DNA from: Dimorphilus gyrociliatus
Taxonomy: Eukaryota; Annelida; Polychaeta; Dinophilidae
DNA length: 64,000 nucleotides
NCBI GenBank assembly: GCA_904063045.1
Contig: CAJFCJ010000002.1
Span: 3,901,891-3,965,890, forward strand
Direction: 5' to 3'
Shown piece after piece: positions 23,701 through 36,226 of the stretch. The notes beneath the pieces were generated by a model. The model worked only from the letters and a program-made list of their open reading frames with translations, made no database searches and was not told the DNA's origin. Position 1 is the stretch's first letter. Each line of letters begins with the position of its first letter. A program made the translations under genes and the position numbers.

Positions 23701-26700
23701 CATTAGTTGCCGAACCTTTGGAGTATACCAAGTTTATTCTTGAATCTTTTGTATTGACATCGTTTTTCGATAGTCGAGCGTATAAAATTTCAATTAATTT
23801 AAATACAGCAAGTTTTTCAACTAGATGATTTTCCATTTCGGTCTGTAAAACAATTTATATAAGCGAAATTCAAGTCATCACTCATCGGAAGTCTACCTTT
23901 GTTAGCTTTGCTTCAACAATTTCAGCCAATCGACAAATATAGCTCAAAAAGAATTCTGTGATTGCACTTGAAGAAGCACTTCTTAATAAAGGAAGACAGA
24001 CTCTTTCCAATATTGACAACCTGATTTCAACTGTGAACGATTGATCCATAAGCATTCCGTATGGAATATCAATCAGGGGTTTTTGTTTATCTTTACTAAT
24101 ACTTTTTTGAATAAATAAAATAATAATAAATAAGATAAAAATGTATAATTGAATGAAGCGAATAGTAACCTTTTTATTAAGTCAACGACGCTCTTTTGAA
24201 GAGATTCTTCACATGCGTGAACTTTCTCTCGACAAAATATACTTATGGTTAGTTTAAGTAGTATTTCACTTCCTGTCAATTTAAGAGAATCTAGGATCTA
24301 AAATATAAATTAGAGTAATATTAAAATGATAGAACGCAAAAAAAAACAACTACCTTATTCACTGCGCTAACATACTGAATATATTTTTGGGTTCCAATTT
24401 CAAATTCAGAACTTTTTAAGGGGAAATAATCATTTACAAGGGAATTTAACGCCTCATCTAATTTTCGCTTCTCGGGACTTGACACAGATGCAAAGAACAT
24501 TAGCAAATCCAGGAGCTTATTCTGTAAGGTTAAATATGTATACCTGTTATCATTTAAACGCAAAGATTTGTGTTTTACCTTCGTAGTTAAACCACTTTTC
24601 GGGTCTCTTAGTAGTGTAATATATGTTTCAAAAATCTTTTTAAAGTGTTTATTACTTTTATCAGTAGCAATCTAAAAATAGAGAATTCTTATTACTACCA
24701 CATCTATCCAATGTTATAATTTTCAAAACTGTTCTTACCTTTGAATCGATAAGAATTAGTTTCGTAAGAAGAGAAATAATTAAGTCTTTTGACTCATCTT
24801 CACCACTTTCGCTCGTCCAATTTTGTAACAGTTCCCAATCTGCAAGTATTCCTCCAACTACAGTAGGACCGTCACTAAAATAAAAGACTGTTTTCACTCT
24901 TGTTTCTGAAAGATTGATAAAATTATCAAACCTTTTTCGAATATCTCTATCTTTAACAACGAAATCTAACAATCCATTGAAAATATTAGTACAGAGATAT
25001 TGATGTCTTTCAACGGATGATGTTAAATCTTTCAATCTATCAGGGCGCTTTACCAAACTAAGATTGATGATGGATTGAAACTGGCAATAAAAGTAGAGTC
25101 CCCTATCTGATGGCTTAGATTGACTGGTATTCCAAACTTCTTCTTTCGAATACAATTTACTTATTAGGGCCTTGAAAAAGAAATTCATTAAATAATAGGA
25201 ACACTTTACAAGAAAAATCGATTTTTTACTTCATCATTCATAGATATGCTTAGTCGTAAGAAACTGTTCAAAACGTCTGATGAAAGGGGCGTGAGTCTTC
25301 GAGCTGTTAATTTGTTACCATCTTTCATAACAACACTCTTTTTGAAAGAAAAAAAGTTATAAAAGGAAAAGTTTTATACAAATAAACAACAAACATCAAA
25401 AACATAATTTAGTAAAGTTTCTGCCAGTTCCTTAGTGTCCAAGCAATCGGAAAGAATTTTTAAATCATTTAATCGCTCATATCCCTGAACAACGCTTATT
25501 AGTGATACAAGATCACAAGTACTATCTTCAAGATTGTCAGGCAGTATCGCGGATAGCATTAAACTTCTAAAAGATGAAAGAGAACGATAGTTATTACAAT
25601 TGATTAATAAATATTATCCTTTATACTTTTTGTTTTCGGTTAAATTCTTAACAGAATCTTTCATATTAATGATAAGATTTTGTGGTAAATTTCGCAATAA
25701 TCGCTTGGTGCATGAAGATACCTAGTTGAAAAGTATAAAAATATATACAGTACACGTGTATTTTTATTTGGAGTGTTTAAAAGCATTACCTCATCGGGTA
25801 ATCTCTTTGCAGTTTCAATATCTGCAAGATCAAATCCAAGAGATTTAGCGTCTAAAAAGCAGGTAAATAGCAATTTGAAGAAATCTTCCGAAAGGACTTC
25901 AGCTGAGAGTATCTAGATAGAAGTTTACAATTATTTTCCCATTTTTGTCAAATTATTATCAAAAAAGGCTTACTTTTAAGCTTTCCTTTACATTTTGACT
26001 AATTGCAGCTTCGATTAAATGAAATATTCGCACTATAACTGTGCATTTCAATCTGAGGATATATAAAAAGCCATTAAGTTGTCTAGTTCAATATCAGCAT
26101 AAATGTATAAGAAAAAACCTATTAAATACTGTAACTTCTTTAACTGTAAAGATTGTTGACGAATTTGATTTAAAACATTTGGTAAGCGAGTCCAAATTTA
26201 ACATAGCAATATCACTGATAAAATGGGACATAACTTCAAATAATCTACTAGGATTTGGATCTTGCTTTTCTGAAATATATAATTTTTCTATTTTACTTTA
26301 CATTTCAAAATAGAAAGTAAAGGACAAACTTGAAAACAGATCTGTTGTGCTTAAAAATCTTTGACTAAGTATCCATGTATAGCAATCCAAAGAAGCAAGA
26401 AATTTTTCAAACCAACTGAGCATAGAAGATAGGTCAAAAGTTTGAAATGCATCGAATAAATTGGGAACAGTAGCGATACCATTCGATTCCAAGGCATCAT
26501 ATTCGAATCTACATATGATAAACACATTAAAAGTCAAACTGATTTTTGAAAGTAACAATCTACCTAGCAATGAAATAAGCTGGTCCTTTACTTGGGTCTT
26601 TTAACAAGAGTTTAAAATAGTCTCTTGGACTCTTAATATCATCCGATAAAGTCACGCACAAATTACAAATAATTTGCATGCTCATATGTCTAGATTCTGG

Positions 26701-29700
26701 ATAGGGTTTACCACATTGTCTCAACAACCATCTGAGGGCAATATCAATTGAAGCTTCTTTCCATTGGCTAGAAATAAATAGCATTAAAGCTTGAGGAGGA
26801 AACATAAATAACTTTCACATACTGGGGTTTAATTCTTCTTCTTTTTGCTGATGGTTTATTCAGTAGATTCGACTTCACCTTTATTATTTTTTCAATATGA
26901 TTCAAAGCAATTTTACATTGTTCTTCAGTTCCTGAAAAAAGATGTTTTCACCCTTTTATTTTATGCCTATAACTTTGATAAAAGTCTTTGTACCCAAAGC
27001 TTTTTCTTCAGAATGCGCCAGAGTTAAGCATTCGATGAAACAAGCTAATAATTTGAAGATATAAATATCTACCAAATGCTCTTCCTCCCTATTTTAAAAA
27101 TTATGTACAGATTTCAAATATAATATACTTATGAAGATTGTTAAAACCCTACCTTAGAAACCTATAAATACTATTAAAAATCATGGCAGCCCCAAATCTA
27201 TGAAAAGTGTCAGGATGAATAGACAGAGCGAATATTCGGTTTAAAACGGCCTCAATATTTTGAGGTTTCGATTCTAGATCTTTTTTAGTAGTTTGCTTTA
27301 TTGTCCACGATACAAATTCACGAATTCCATCTGCGCTAATCTGCCTTAGTGAAGAATTTTTCGATTGGACAACACCATCCTGTAAAAGAGATAAGAAAAC
27401 TCTGAGATATCCTCATCAAGTAACTTTATTAAATAGACTTACTGTTAAGGCATTTAAAAGTTCATTAGCTTCCGAATAATCCACAGTACTCTTCGAAAAC
27501 CAATGTATTAGTTGTTCTAATAAGGGTTTAAATAATTGTCTTGCAACCTATGCAAAGTTGACTTTGTAAATTTATCCCTAACATAAATTTAAATTAATTC
27601 AAGTTTTTTTCTTACAGATTCAATGTCACATGACAAACTCAAAACAGCTGGAAAAATCTTTTTGTATAAATTTATCATAGATTGTTTATTCTCTCGAGAC
27701 TGTTGAGATGATCTGAATAAAAAAAGCAGAGAATTAAATTAGTAAAAGTTATATTAAAGACATATTACAGAGAACTTACTTTCCCAAAATGAAAACCACT
27801 AAAGCTTGTAATAATTCACAAGCAGCGACTTTAGTTTGTCTATCACTGGAATGTTGGGCCAAGTATACAACTCGAGGCAAAAACGGATCTACAGTGTCAT
27901 ATGTCAATTAATTGCGAGAAAACTATTATTGAAAATATTGAAAATGCAACCTAAATAGATATCGGGTTTGATATCGATAAATGGTAGGGAAAATTTTAAA
28001 TGTTTCTCAGTATCCCAGGCTTGTAAATTTGATTCTTGAATACCATCTACTAAATATTGATTAATAGAGCTACCAATTGATCCAAGAAATTGAACAATTT
28101 TGATTCTTATATTCTCCATAGTTGTTTCTTGTTTCTATTTTATTAATCAGAAAAAAAATGACATGAATAAAGTATTAACATAGTAATAGATCGAATACGT
28201 TTACCGTCAATTGAACACCATCGATTTGACTTCTTTTTTTTGGTACTGTGATGGAAATTTTCTTTTTTCCTCTCTTATTTGAGGATGAATGAAGAGTTAC
28301 CGTTTCTTGAGCATCAGTAACTAAAAAGATTATTACTTGTGAAACTTAAATGCATAGAATAACAAGGTAACATTTACGAGAATTCGATGTTGCAACCATA
28401 TATTTGTTCAGACTTGGTAGAATTTCTCTGAGTAACGGGTACCATTGAGCTGAATCTAAATCATTAGTCCATCGTTCAAGAGCAATCAACCCACTTTCAG
28501 CAAGAGGTGTATAACTTAGTCCAATATCAAAGGCATTCTATACGAAATTTTGATTTGAATAATCAACGTTCCTACTTGGAAATCGTAATTAAAAAAGCAT
28601 ACCTGTATAGCAGGTACGAAAAGATGAGTGTCATTAGAGATTATTTCAACCGGTAATTCCAAAATAAACTCCAAACATGAACATAAAATATCGTCTTTAA
28701 ATTGTTTCATTCTAACTAAAACCTTCAGAGGTAAAAAGAATATTTTATAATTAAACTGAACAAAACAAGTTGTATATTATATCTACTTCTTTGGAAAATT
28801 TTACGAATAATACATAACAGGACCATTTTTCAGTACTAATAGTATCGCTATCAACTTCCATTTTATTTTCGCCAGAATCACTTGTGATCTTCAAATTGTC
28901 AATTTCCTAAGTAAGAGTTTTATTATAGAACAGGATATAAGATGTTTTAAGCTAAATACATACCTTGAAATACTGTAATTTGGCGGAGATTTTTGCTGTT
29001 ACTGCAAGTAATTTATAAAAGGAGCTGACTAACGGAAACCTGAGATGATAAAACTTAATAAAAATTTAATAATTTATCTATAAATCATTTACTTAGTACA
29101 GTAGAGTACTAAAGTGTCAGTAAACAAGTAAATCCATCTCTCAAAACGATGAATGTGTGTTGCAACAAGTAGGTCACTGTACATGAATTTTTTCTTTAAG
29201 AAAATATTTAAAAAAGTTAATATGGATTTATCACCCGCAAAATTCAACTAAATTAGCCAAAATAATGAAATCTTTTGGCTTTTCCGCTCTAAGAGATTCG
29301 TCCATAATTATTGTACCAGTTGTATCAAAACTTTCTTCATCAATATCCTATTAAAGTTGGAAAAATTAATAAAATATGATATAGACTAAATTATTAAAAA
29401 TTACATGTTGATTTATCAACTTCAGATTCAACTTCGATATGATCTTTAGAACAGATTGAATTAATTCATTATAAATTGTAGCAGTTAAATCTTCTTCTTC
29501 TTTTGGTATTAATTTTCTATCTTTTTCATTCTTGGCCTTCAAATTAAAATATTGATATATTTGTTTTGATTCAATAGCTTTTTTTTCTTTGATCATTACT
29601 AACCTGCAAAGGTGCTGCATTGATCAATCCTTGCCACAGCACTATATAACTTTTGTAAGAAATTTTTCTTTCAATTATTTTATCTTCGTTTGAAACAGAT

Positions 29701-31756
29701 TCTTGGTTTATATCTGCAAATTCATCTACTTGTAGAGCGTGGGAACAAGTTCTAATTAATCCCTGATAAACTAAAGTAAAGAAAGTGATCAAATGGAATT
29801 ATATTTTCCTTAAAACTTATTATCTTACTGATATCTGAGAGAAAGTTATTTAAAGCTACTCCGTTACTTGTTAGTGAAAGTATAACAGCCGAAAGAGACA
29901 TCTGGGCTGAATAGTGCATTTTATCGGGCATATGTGGAAATCTTTCAATAAGGACTAATACATTCTTCTTTAAAGTTAGTAGGCAGGAATCTGAAATGTC
30001 AGTGACATAGCACACAACGCTTGCTAGAGTCTCCAGATAGGTCGGTAGACTTATAACTTTATCAGCTATATTTTCTTGTCTGTTTCAGATAGTCAATATA
30101 ATTTTCGTATTCTCAATCGTAATATTTGCTTACGTGAAATACATATCATCTCCATATTGAATAACCTCATTGAACATAATCGCAAGTTCTGCCTTTGATA
30201 AGAACAGTTTACATGGCTATTTGTGAAAAGAAAGTGATTAGTTTATATCATAACACTAATACGAATAATATCACTTTTGCAAGTAAACCATATCCCCTAA
30301 TAGCCAAAGATATTTCTTTATTTGAGGATTCTTTACTTCTCAACATTTCTTTAAATTTCTTTATAAGGAATGACAACATGTGAACATTTTCTTTTTTGGA
30401 CTTTCCAGTTTCAGCTAGTTCCTTGGCCAGGAATTTCATGAACTCAGTTAAAGCTATAGCAGCGTCGTGCTTTACCTCTGCGTTTTTATGTATAATCCAT
30501 CTGTGAAAGCGGTCGTACACTCGCTAAGATAAAATTATTAAAATTATAATAAATTTCTATTCAAAAGTTGATAAAACCTCATAATCTTTAAGTACAAACG
30601 GGCCAAAGTGATAAATATGCTTCCCTAGTAGGGATAGGCCAGCTTTTACACATTCGTATCTAGAAATTTTAGCTTCAGGGTCAATAGTCAAATTGATATA
30701 TTTAAAAATATTCTGAAGACTAGTCGGATCTGATGGAGAGAAATTTACAAGCAGATGAGATAAGCCATAAAATGTTCCAGATATAATTTGAAATTCTGGT
30801 TTTCTAGTTTTAGAAGTAATCTGTTTCGTGGTATTTTCAATTATGGTACGAAGTTCACAGTATTAAATTAAAACCTCTGTTTTAAGGCTTTTGATGAATA
30901 AATCAGTTAATTTTTCGGAATAATTCATCATATATTCAGGGTGCAACTCTCCTAAATATCCCAAGATGCGAAATAGATGGTATTTTGCTATATCAAAAAA
31001 TAAGTAATTAAGTAATACAAAGTTAATCTATAAAAAAAAAATTACTCGTAGCTTGCAACTTTGACTGAGATTGAGATAACATTTCAAACAATTTCGTAAT
31101 AAACTGAGGAATATTGAGTTCTTCTGCATTCTTAGCCGTAATTTTTAGTAGCTTTAACAAACGTTTTAATATATTATTGCTATTTATTTTCGATTAAAAT
31201 CTAACCTCATAAACTAACAATCCAGCAGCTACCTTTACTTTACTATATTTTTCACGAATAAATAAAGTCAAAGCAATTTCCTATTTAAAATAGTTCTTAT
31301 TGAATTATATATGTTGTAACTGAAATGTTACATACTTTAATTTGTGTAGCATACGACTTCATTTTGACATCGAAACGACTAATCAAAGAATGAATTATTG
31401 TTAGAGCTGTTGATTTTAAATCTGTTAACTGCAAATTCAACTTCAGTTAATAAATGAAAAAGTAGACATGTATAGCCTAAACAAACTTCATCTTTGCCCA
31501 TAGAATTTTTCATTAGCTTGATTAAACCTTTGTCTTTATCAAAGATGATACCATTATAGTAGTCTGTACCGAGTAAAGGAACGATAAAAGAGTATGTTTA
31601 CATTTACGGAATTCATTCACCAATTTTGTCAAGATTTACATCATTAGTGCAGATCTCGTTTATGTCTGACATCGTACTAGCAATTGTATCTCCAACTGTA
31701 GATATGTCACTACGAATTAATGAATGCAACAGCGCTAAGCACTCTTGCAAATCCAT
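14767..31756 (-). CDS. PRKDC: DNA-dependent protein kinase catalytic subunit
   Basis: A complete DNA-PKcs gene: several dozen exons of mostly 60-250 bp with 40-80 bp introns. The start is the ATG at 31756 ([20 protein letters not shown]), 126 bp from the divergent ATP5F1C. N-terminal HEAT repeats include [14 protein letters not shown]. The middle keeps [10 protein letters not shown] and a run of SQ/TQ sites in 20840-20540. The FAT region (19900-16600) leads into the kinase: [48 protein letters not shown], catalytic GIGDRHLSN and metal-binding GIDFGYAFG, where vertebrates have His for the Tyr. The gene ends with a FATC domain, [22 protein letters not shown]-PKcs binds Ku at double-strand breaks and drives non-homologous end joining. 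Exact exon count and length were not computed. Confidence 0.97.
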
Positions 31757-31882
31757 TTTTCTACTACTAAAGCAGAATTTCGCTGGACTACACTACGAGT
31801 TTGACTGATTTGATACCCGCGCTTAATTTCGGAAAAATATATAATCTTCCGTTTCCTGTGGCACACTCTTATTTCCGGCAAA
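31757..31882. promoter_or_regulatory. Very short divergent promoter PRKDC / ATP5F1C
   Basis: Only 126 bp separate the two start codons. It contains CTTCCG near 31847, ATTTCCGG at 31871-31878 (ETS-type), and AAAATGGCG at 31880-31888 overlapping the ATP5F1C start, like a YY1 site. Both transcripts must share this regulatory DNA. Confidence 0.6.
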
Positions 31883-33318
31883 ATGGCGTCACCGATTTTG
31901 TCAAGATCACTTATTTTTTGTCCAATTTAGTAAGTTCTTTATAATTCATTGAAATTAAGGGTTGACAGCCAACTGTCAAAGTAATTTTGCTGAGGGTGCA
32001 ATCTAATACCTGAAACTTTATGTAATAAACAGCGATTTTCTTAAGAATTATAGAGGTCAATTTTCAATGCCGTTCAGCCTATTATCGCTTTTACTATTTA
32101 ATTAAAAGAACTTTTCTACCACAGCTCGCAGGTACGATGCATGGCAACATTGAAAGACAGTAAGTTGATTTGTAATCATAATGTAGTTACAGACAAAATA
32201 GATCTTCCTAGCTAAGTTGAATACCAAACTTATCATGACAACCTTCAGCCAAACAAACTGATTCAAATCGTAATCAGTTTACCTCTATAAATTTTCTAAT
32301 AGATAAAGATACATAAGCTAACACAATCTTGAAATTGGTTGTCAAGTTGTATGTAATTTGCTTGACACTCATAATTACCCACACCTTCAGTTTCAACTCG
32401 CCTGAAGTCTGTCAAGAACATACAAAAGATTACGAAGTCCATGCAGATGGTATCAGCCGCTAAATATGCTAAAGCTGAGCGTGATTTAAAATCGGCTAGA
32501 CCTTATGGACAAGGAGCCAAGGCTTTTTATGAAAAAGCTGAAATCATTTCTGATCCACAAAAGCCTAAACATCTTTTGATCGCTATGACTTCTGATAGAG
32601 GACTGTGCGGGGCGGTTCATTCTAGCATTGCGAAAATGATCCGTCATGATATGGCCGCTAAGCCAAGTGGAACAGAAACTATGATTGTCTGTGTTGGAGA
32701 CAAGTCTAGAAGCATCCTAGGAAGGTACGATGATTTATTTTAGTCAAATAATGCTTTGTACTGTAAATTTATTTTATTTTTCAGATTATTCCCCAAAAAT
32801 ATTTTGTTGCAAGTTACTGATATCGGAAAGAAGCCACCGACTTTCGCTGATGCTTCAAGAATTGCTGAAGCGATTAGTCAATCTGGATATGAATTTGATT
32901 TCTGCCAGATGTATTACAATTACTTCAAGTAAGTTCTGTCTTTTTAATTCACTAAATTTCGTATTTGATTTTATAACTATATGTTTATAATAGGTCTGTT
33001 GTCGCTTATAATACATCCACTATTCCCCTTTTCAACACATCTACTATAAGTGCATCGGATAAAATTACTGTATACGATTCTATTGATCAAGAAGTTTTAG
33101 AATCGTTTAACGAATTTTCGCTGGCTTCACTTATTTATTACGCCATGAAGGAAGGAGCTTGCAGCGAACAAAGTGCTAGAATGACCGCTATGGACTCAGC
33201 ATCTAAAAATGCTGGAGAAATGATCGACAAACTAACCCTCAACTTTAACCGAACCAGACAAGCGGTGATCACTAGGGAGTTGATTGAAATTATTTCGGGA
33301 GCTGCAGCATTGAAATAG
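31883..33318 (+). CDS. ATP5F1C: ATP synthase F1 gamma subunit, mitochondrial
   Basis: Five exons (31883-31929, 32125-32159, 32391-32724, 32785-32928, 32994-33318) give 294 residues; the human precursor is about 298. The N-terminal [15 protein letters not shown] is a short basic, hydrophobic presequence. [24 protein letters not shown] begins the central rotor helix. [16 protein letters not shown] is the family's conserved Rossmann-like segment. The C-terminal helix is [20 protein letters not shown]. The subunit forms the rotating shaft of mitochondrial ATP synthase. The gene is divergent from PRKDC. Confidence 0.97.
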
Positions 33319-33693
33319 ATTAAAAATTGACATAAGAATCATTCGATTGTAGATGAAATTGTGTAGGGTGTGTGTAATTAAGAATACACTTTGAAAGTTT
33401 GGATGACGTTAGATCAATCTCCAACTCAATCTAAAAATTGTTAATTTTTTAAAGACTGATAGGCAAATTTTTTTGCAATGCTAAATGTAAATAATTTAGA
33501 ACACTTTTAATTATATATTTTTACATATCGAAAATTCCTGCGTAAAGGCACACATTGAATATTTCAAAAATAGAGTAGTGCTATGAACTTTTTGGAAGTT
33601 TTTTAACCTGACAATAAAAATAGGCTCGCCAGTCTATCATTACAAAACAGTTAGCTAAGAAGTCGGCTAGGTCATTTTAAGTTTTTAAATAAG
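33319..33693. other. Spacer after ATP5F1C
   Basis: AT-rich; no coding region or repeat recognised. It holds the ATP5F1C 3' UTR and the upstream region of the next small gene. Confidence 0.5.
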
Positions 33694-33971
33694 ATGAATA
33701 TAGAAACTGTTTCTGGAGAAAACTTAAGCTTTCCTGACTACTATTCTCGCTCTTCAGAAGGTATTGTTTATAAATTGCATGAGTTCACTTATTCATTTCA
33801 TATACTAAATTAGTGGTCCAAATTTTTATTGGGAATGAGTACAGATCAATGGTATGTCCAAAATGGGAGATGATTAAAGAATTTGAGTGGGATATAGTCC
33901 AAATATATCAGTATCGTGGAGAATCATTGCAAAGGAATCAAAGTAATCTCAAAAGTCGGAAGGGTGCTTAA
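33694..33971 (+). CDS. Unrecognised 74-residue protein
   Basis: I do not recognise this. Two exons (33694-33760 and 33814-33971) join in phase across a 53 bp GTATTG...TTAG intron. The protein begins MNIETVSGENLSFPDYYSRS and ends SNLKSRKGA. The second half is rich in aromatics and charge (CPKWEMIKEFEWDIVQIYQY). There is no signal peptide or clear membrane segment. It lies on the same strand between ATP5F1C and MRPS16, with gaps of 375 and 454 bp. The intron length matches its neighbours, which supports a real gene, but the frame could be chance. Confidence 0.4.
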
Positions 33972-34425
33972 ACAAATTGGATAAAATCTATTAAGCGAAT
34001 TTAAACTAGCTATTACTAAACATAAGAGCAAAATTCTAGAGAATTAAAGTCCCATAGTACTACCTTTGAAGACAAGTTCTTTATCAATTACTTAATCATT
34101 TAGCGTTTTTAATACTTAATTTGTACTTTCATTTTAATTTTATGTAATATAATTTTAAAGCAAGAAAGACATTAAAATAAATTGTTTATATGAACTTCAC
34201 AATAGTTGGTAATCTTTTAAAAGCAAAATGTAAATATTCTTAAACTTCTTAAGAATTTGTTATCCTTGATTAAAACCGGAAACGTAGCAGACGATATTAG
34301 TGGGTAACCTTCACAATTTTTTAATAACTAAAAATTTAGGTCAGGATTAAGGAGCCTCACTAGAATAAACCTCGTGTGAACTTGGAAGAGAGATCGTTCA
34401 AACTCTTGATTCTTTTACGGTCGTA
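33972..34425. other. Region upstream of MRPS16
   Basis: AT-rich; ACCGGAA at 34275-34281 is an ETS-type core about 145 bp before the MRPS16 ATG. No other feature seen. Confidence 0.5.
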
Positions 34426-34889
34426 ATGCCTCGATTTGGTTTGAATGTTGGCCTGGCAATAAGACTAGCCCGAAGGGGTTGTACAAATCGACCTTTCTAT
34501 CATATAATTGTTCAAAATGCGCATCGAAATCCAGACACCGGGAAAGTTCTGGAGGAAATTGGTTCTTATGATCCAATGGTGAATAGATATAAAGAGAAAC
34601 TGGTTTCAGTTAACTTTGACAGATTAAAATTTTACTATGCTAGTGGTGCAACTATTCATAAGGATGTCAGTCATCTACTAGGTAAGTCTTAAGACTGTTT
34701 GTAAGAGTTTATTTATATTATTTATTTTAAGGTTTGAGCGGATTCTTCCCAATATCTCCAAAGACAATAATTGATGCCCAGAGAAATCGTGAAAAATTAG
34801 CAGCAGGAGAAAAATTGAACGATGAGCCTCCTGAATTGCTTCTACACGAAACATTGAAGAGTGAAATCGAAAAGAAACGAACAGAATAA
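34426..34889 (+). CDS. MRPS16: Mitochondrial small ribosomal subunit protein bS16m
   Basis: Two exons (34426-34681, 34732-34889) encode 137 residues, the same length as human MRPS16. The S16 fold is clear: IRLARRGCTNRPFYHIIVQN, then EEIGSYDPMVN, then LKFYYASGATIHKDVSHLLG. A eukaryotic C-terminal extension rich in Glu and Lys follows (GFFPISPKTIIDAQRNRE to KKRTE). It is a component of the 28S mitoribosomal subunit. The N-terminus (MPRFGLNVGLAIRLARR) is basic and may serve for import. The 3' end is 252 bp from the convergent RPL31. Confidence 0.96.
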
Positions 34890-35141
34890 CCATGTTGTTA
34901 CTAAAATTTTTTGTACAGAATTAAATTGTTTCCGAAATTTATCAATATGAACTATATTATTGAAGCGTTTACCACTAAGATTTCACTTGTATGAACTGGC
35001 GTCGCTTAGTTTTTACGAATACTTTCCTAGGTTTATCGACTACTTGTTTCACGAAAGTAATATACAATGAAATCAATCAAGGCAACACTAATTTCAGAGC
35101 CAACTTAATTCAGCATTATACGAAAGTGTATTAATCGTATT

Positions 35142-35846
35142 TTACTCGCTGGTTTCAACATTTATCGTTTGGGTTCCCTTAAAGTTTACACATGGGACAT
35201 AGGTGACGAGCGTGTACAATTTGTTAGTAGATTCTTCATCTTCATTGCGCTTACGTGCCAAACGAACTCTTACGCGAAATGGAACATTTCTGTTTAGGAA
35301 AAAAATATTCAGTTAGTTTGAGTTTAAAAAATATTTAGAGTTCTCTAAATAATATAATTTTCAGTTAAAGTTCATCAACAGTAAACATCTGAAGGTGTCC
35401 TAAGAAATTTCATCATTTAATACTAAGAGCAGGAAGCTATCAAGCACGATCTGTACATATCAGTGCTTCTTATTTCCTAACTTAATAATTCTATATACAC
35501 AAGTATTCTTACCTAACTCCCTTGCTCCATAAGTGCTTGTTCAAACTGGTATCAATTCGAACGTCTGTGGTCTTCATCATTTTAGCGGCAAACTTTTTTA
35601 CTTCTTTGATTGCTCTTGGAGCCCTTTTCTTGAAGCCTCTGCCCAAAGATATAAGAATATTATTAACCTATATCACTTAGGTGAGAGCACATTTTCTCTT
35701 TATCGCCCATATTTCAGGCGAATGAACTGACATAGCTTAGATACTTACGTTCCATGAATTCTTTTATGAAGATTGATAGTGTATTCGCGAGTTACAACAT
35801 CTACTGTTAAATTTCCCCTCTTCTTTCCTTCTCTTTTAGGAGACAT
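35142..35846 (-). CDS. RPL31: Ribosomal protein eL31
   Basis: Three exons (35846-35749, 35638-35513, 35289-35142) join to 123 residues. Diagnostic stretches are [49 protein letters not shown] and the C-terminal [20 protein letters not shown]. It is a protein of the cytosolic 60S subunit, near the exit tunnel. Intron 2 (223 bp) is longer than usual here and carries a possible box C/D snoRNA. It diverges from ERGIC3. Confidence 0.97.
35361..35416 (-). ncRNA. Possible box C/D snoRNA in RPL31 intron 2
   Basis: Read on the minus strand, the intron contains ATGATGA (35416-35410, box C), TTGATGA (35378-35372, box C'-like) and CTGA (35364-35361, box D). Ribosomal-protein introns often host snoRNAs. 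However, C' to D is only 7 nt, I see no D' CTGA, and the terminal stem is weak. Treat as a candidate only. Confidence 0.2.
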
Positions 35847-36226
35847 TGCGGCTTCTGTAAAAAGTATACCCGTAAGTTACCGCAGATAAATACACTTTTA
35901 GGATGGAAATCACACATATGAAACAAAAAATAGGAATATTAAGATGTTGTGAAGCGAAAATTTGACGATTTGCATTTTTAGAGAAAATATTTGAGGATTT
36001 AAGTAGAAATCACATACCCAATGCGAAGGCTGACAACAAAAGGAAGAGGAAATCAAATTTTTAGAAAAACTAGGTTGGTAGTCCCAATGTTTTTTTTAGA
36101 AATTTTGACTTAAATTGAATCCGTAACCATACTAGGTTTTCTTAAGGAGAGGACAGAAAATCGTTTACGTTTGCAGTCTTGTAGAATATTATTTTATTTG
36201 TTAAGTAGTTAAGATTATATATTGTT
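35847..36226. promoter_or_regulatory. Divergent region RPL31 / ERGIC3
   Basis: Start codons are 380 bp apart. Pyrimidine tracts on the RPL31 side (TTCTTTCCTTCTCTTTT just inside the coding start and similar runs upstream) could include a 5' TOP start, but the start site is not visible. Non-coding first exons cannot be excluded. Confidence 0.35.
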
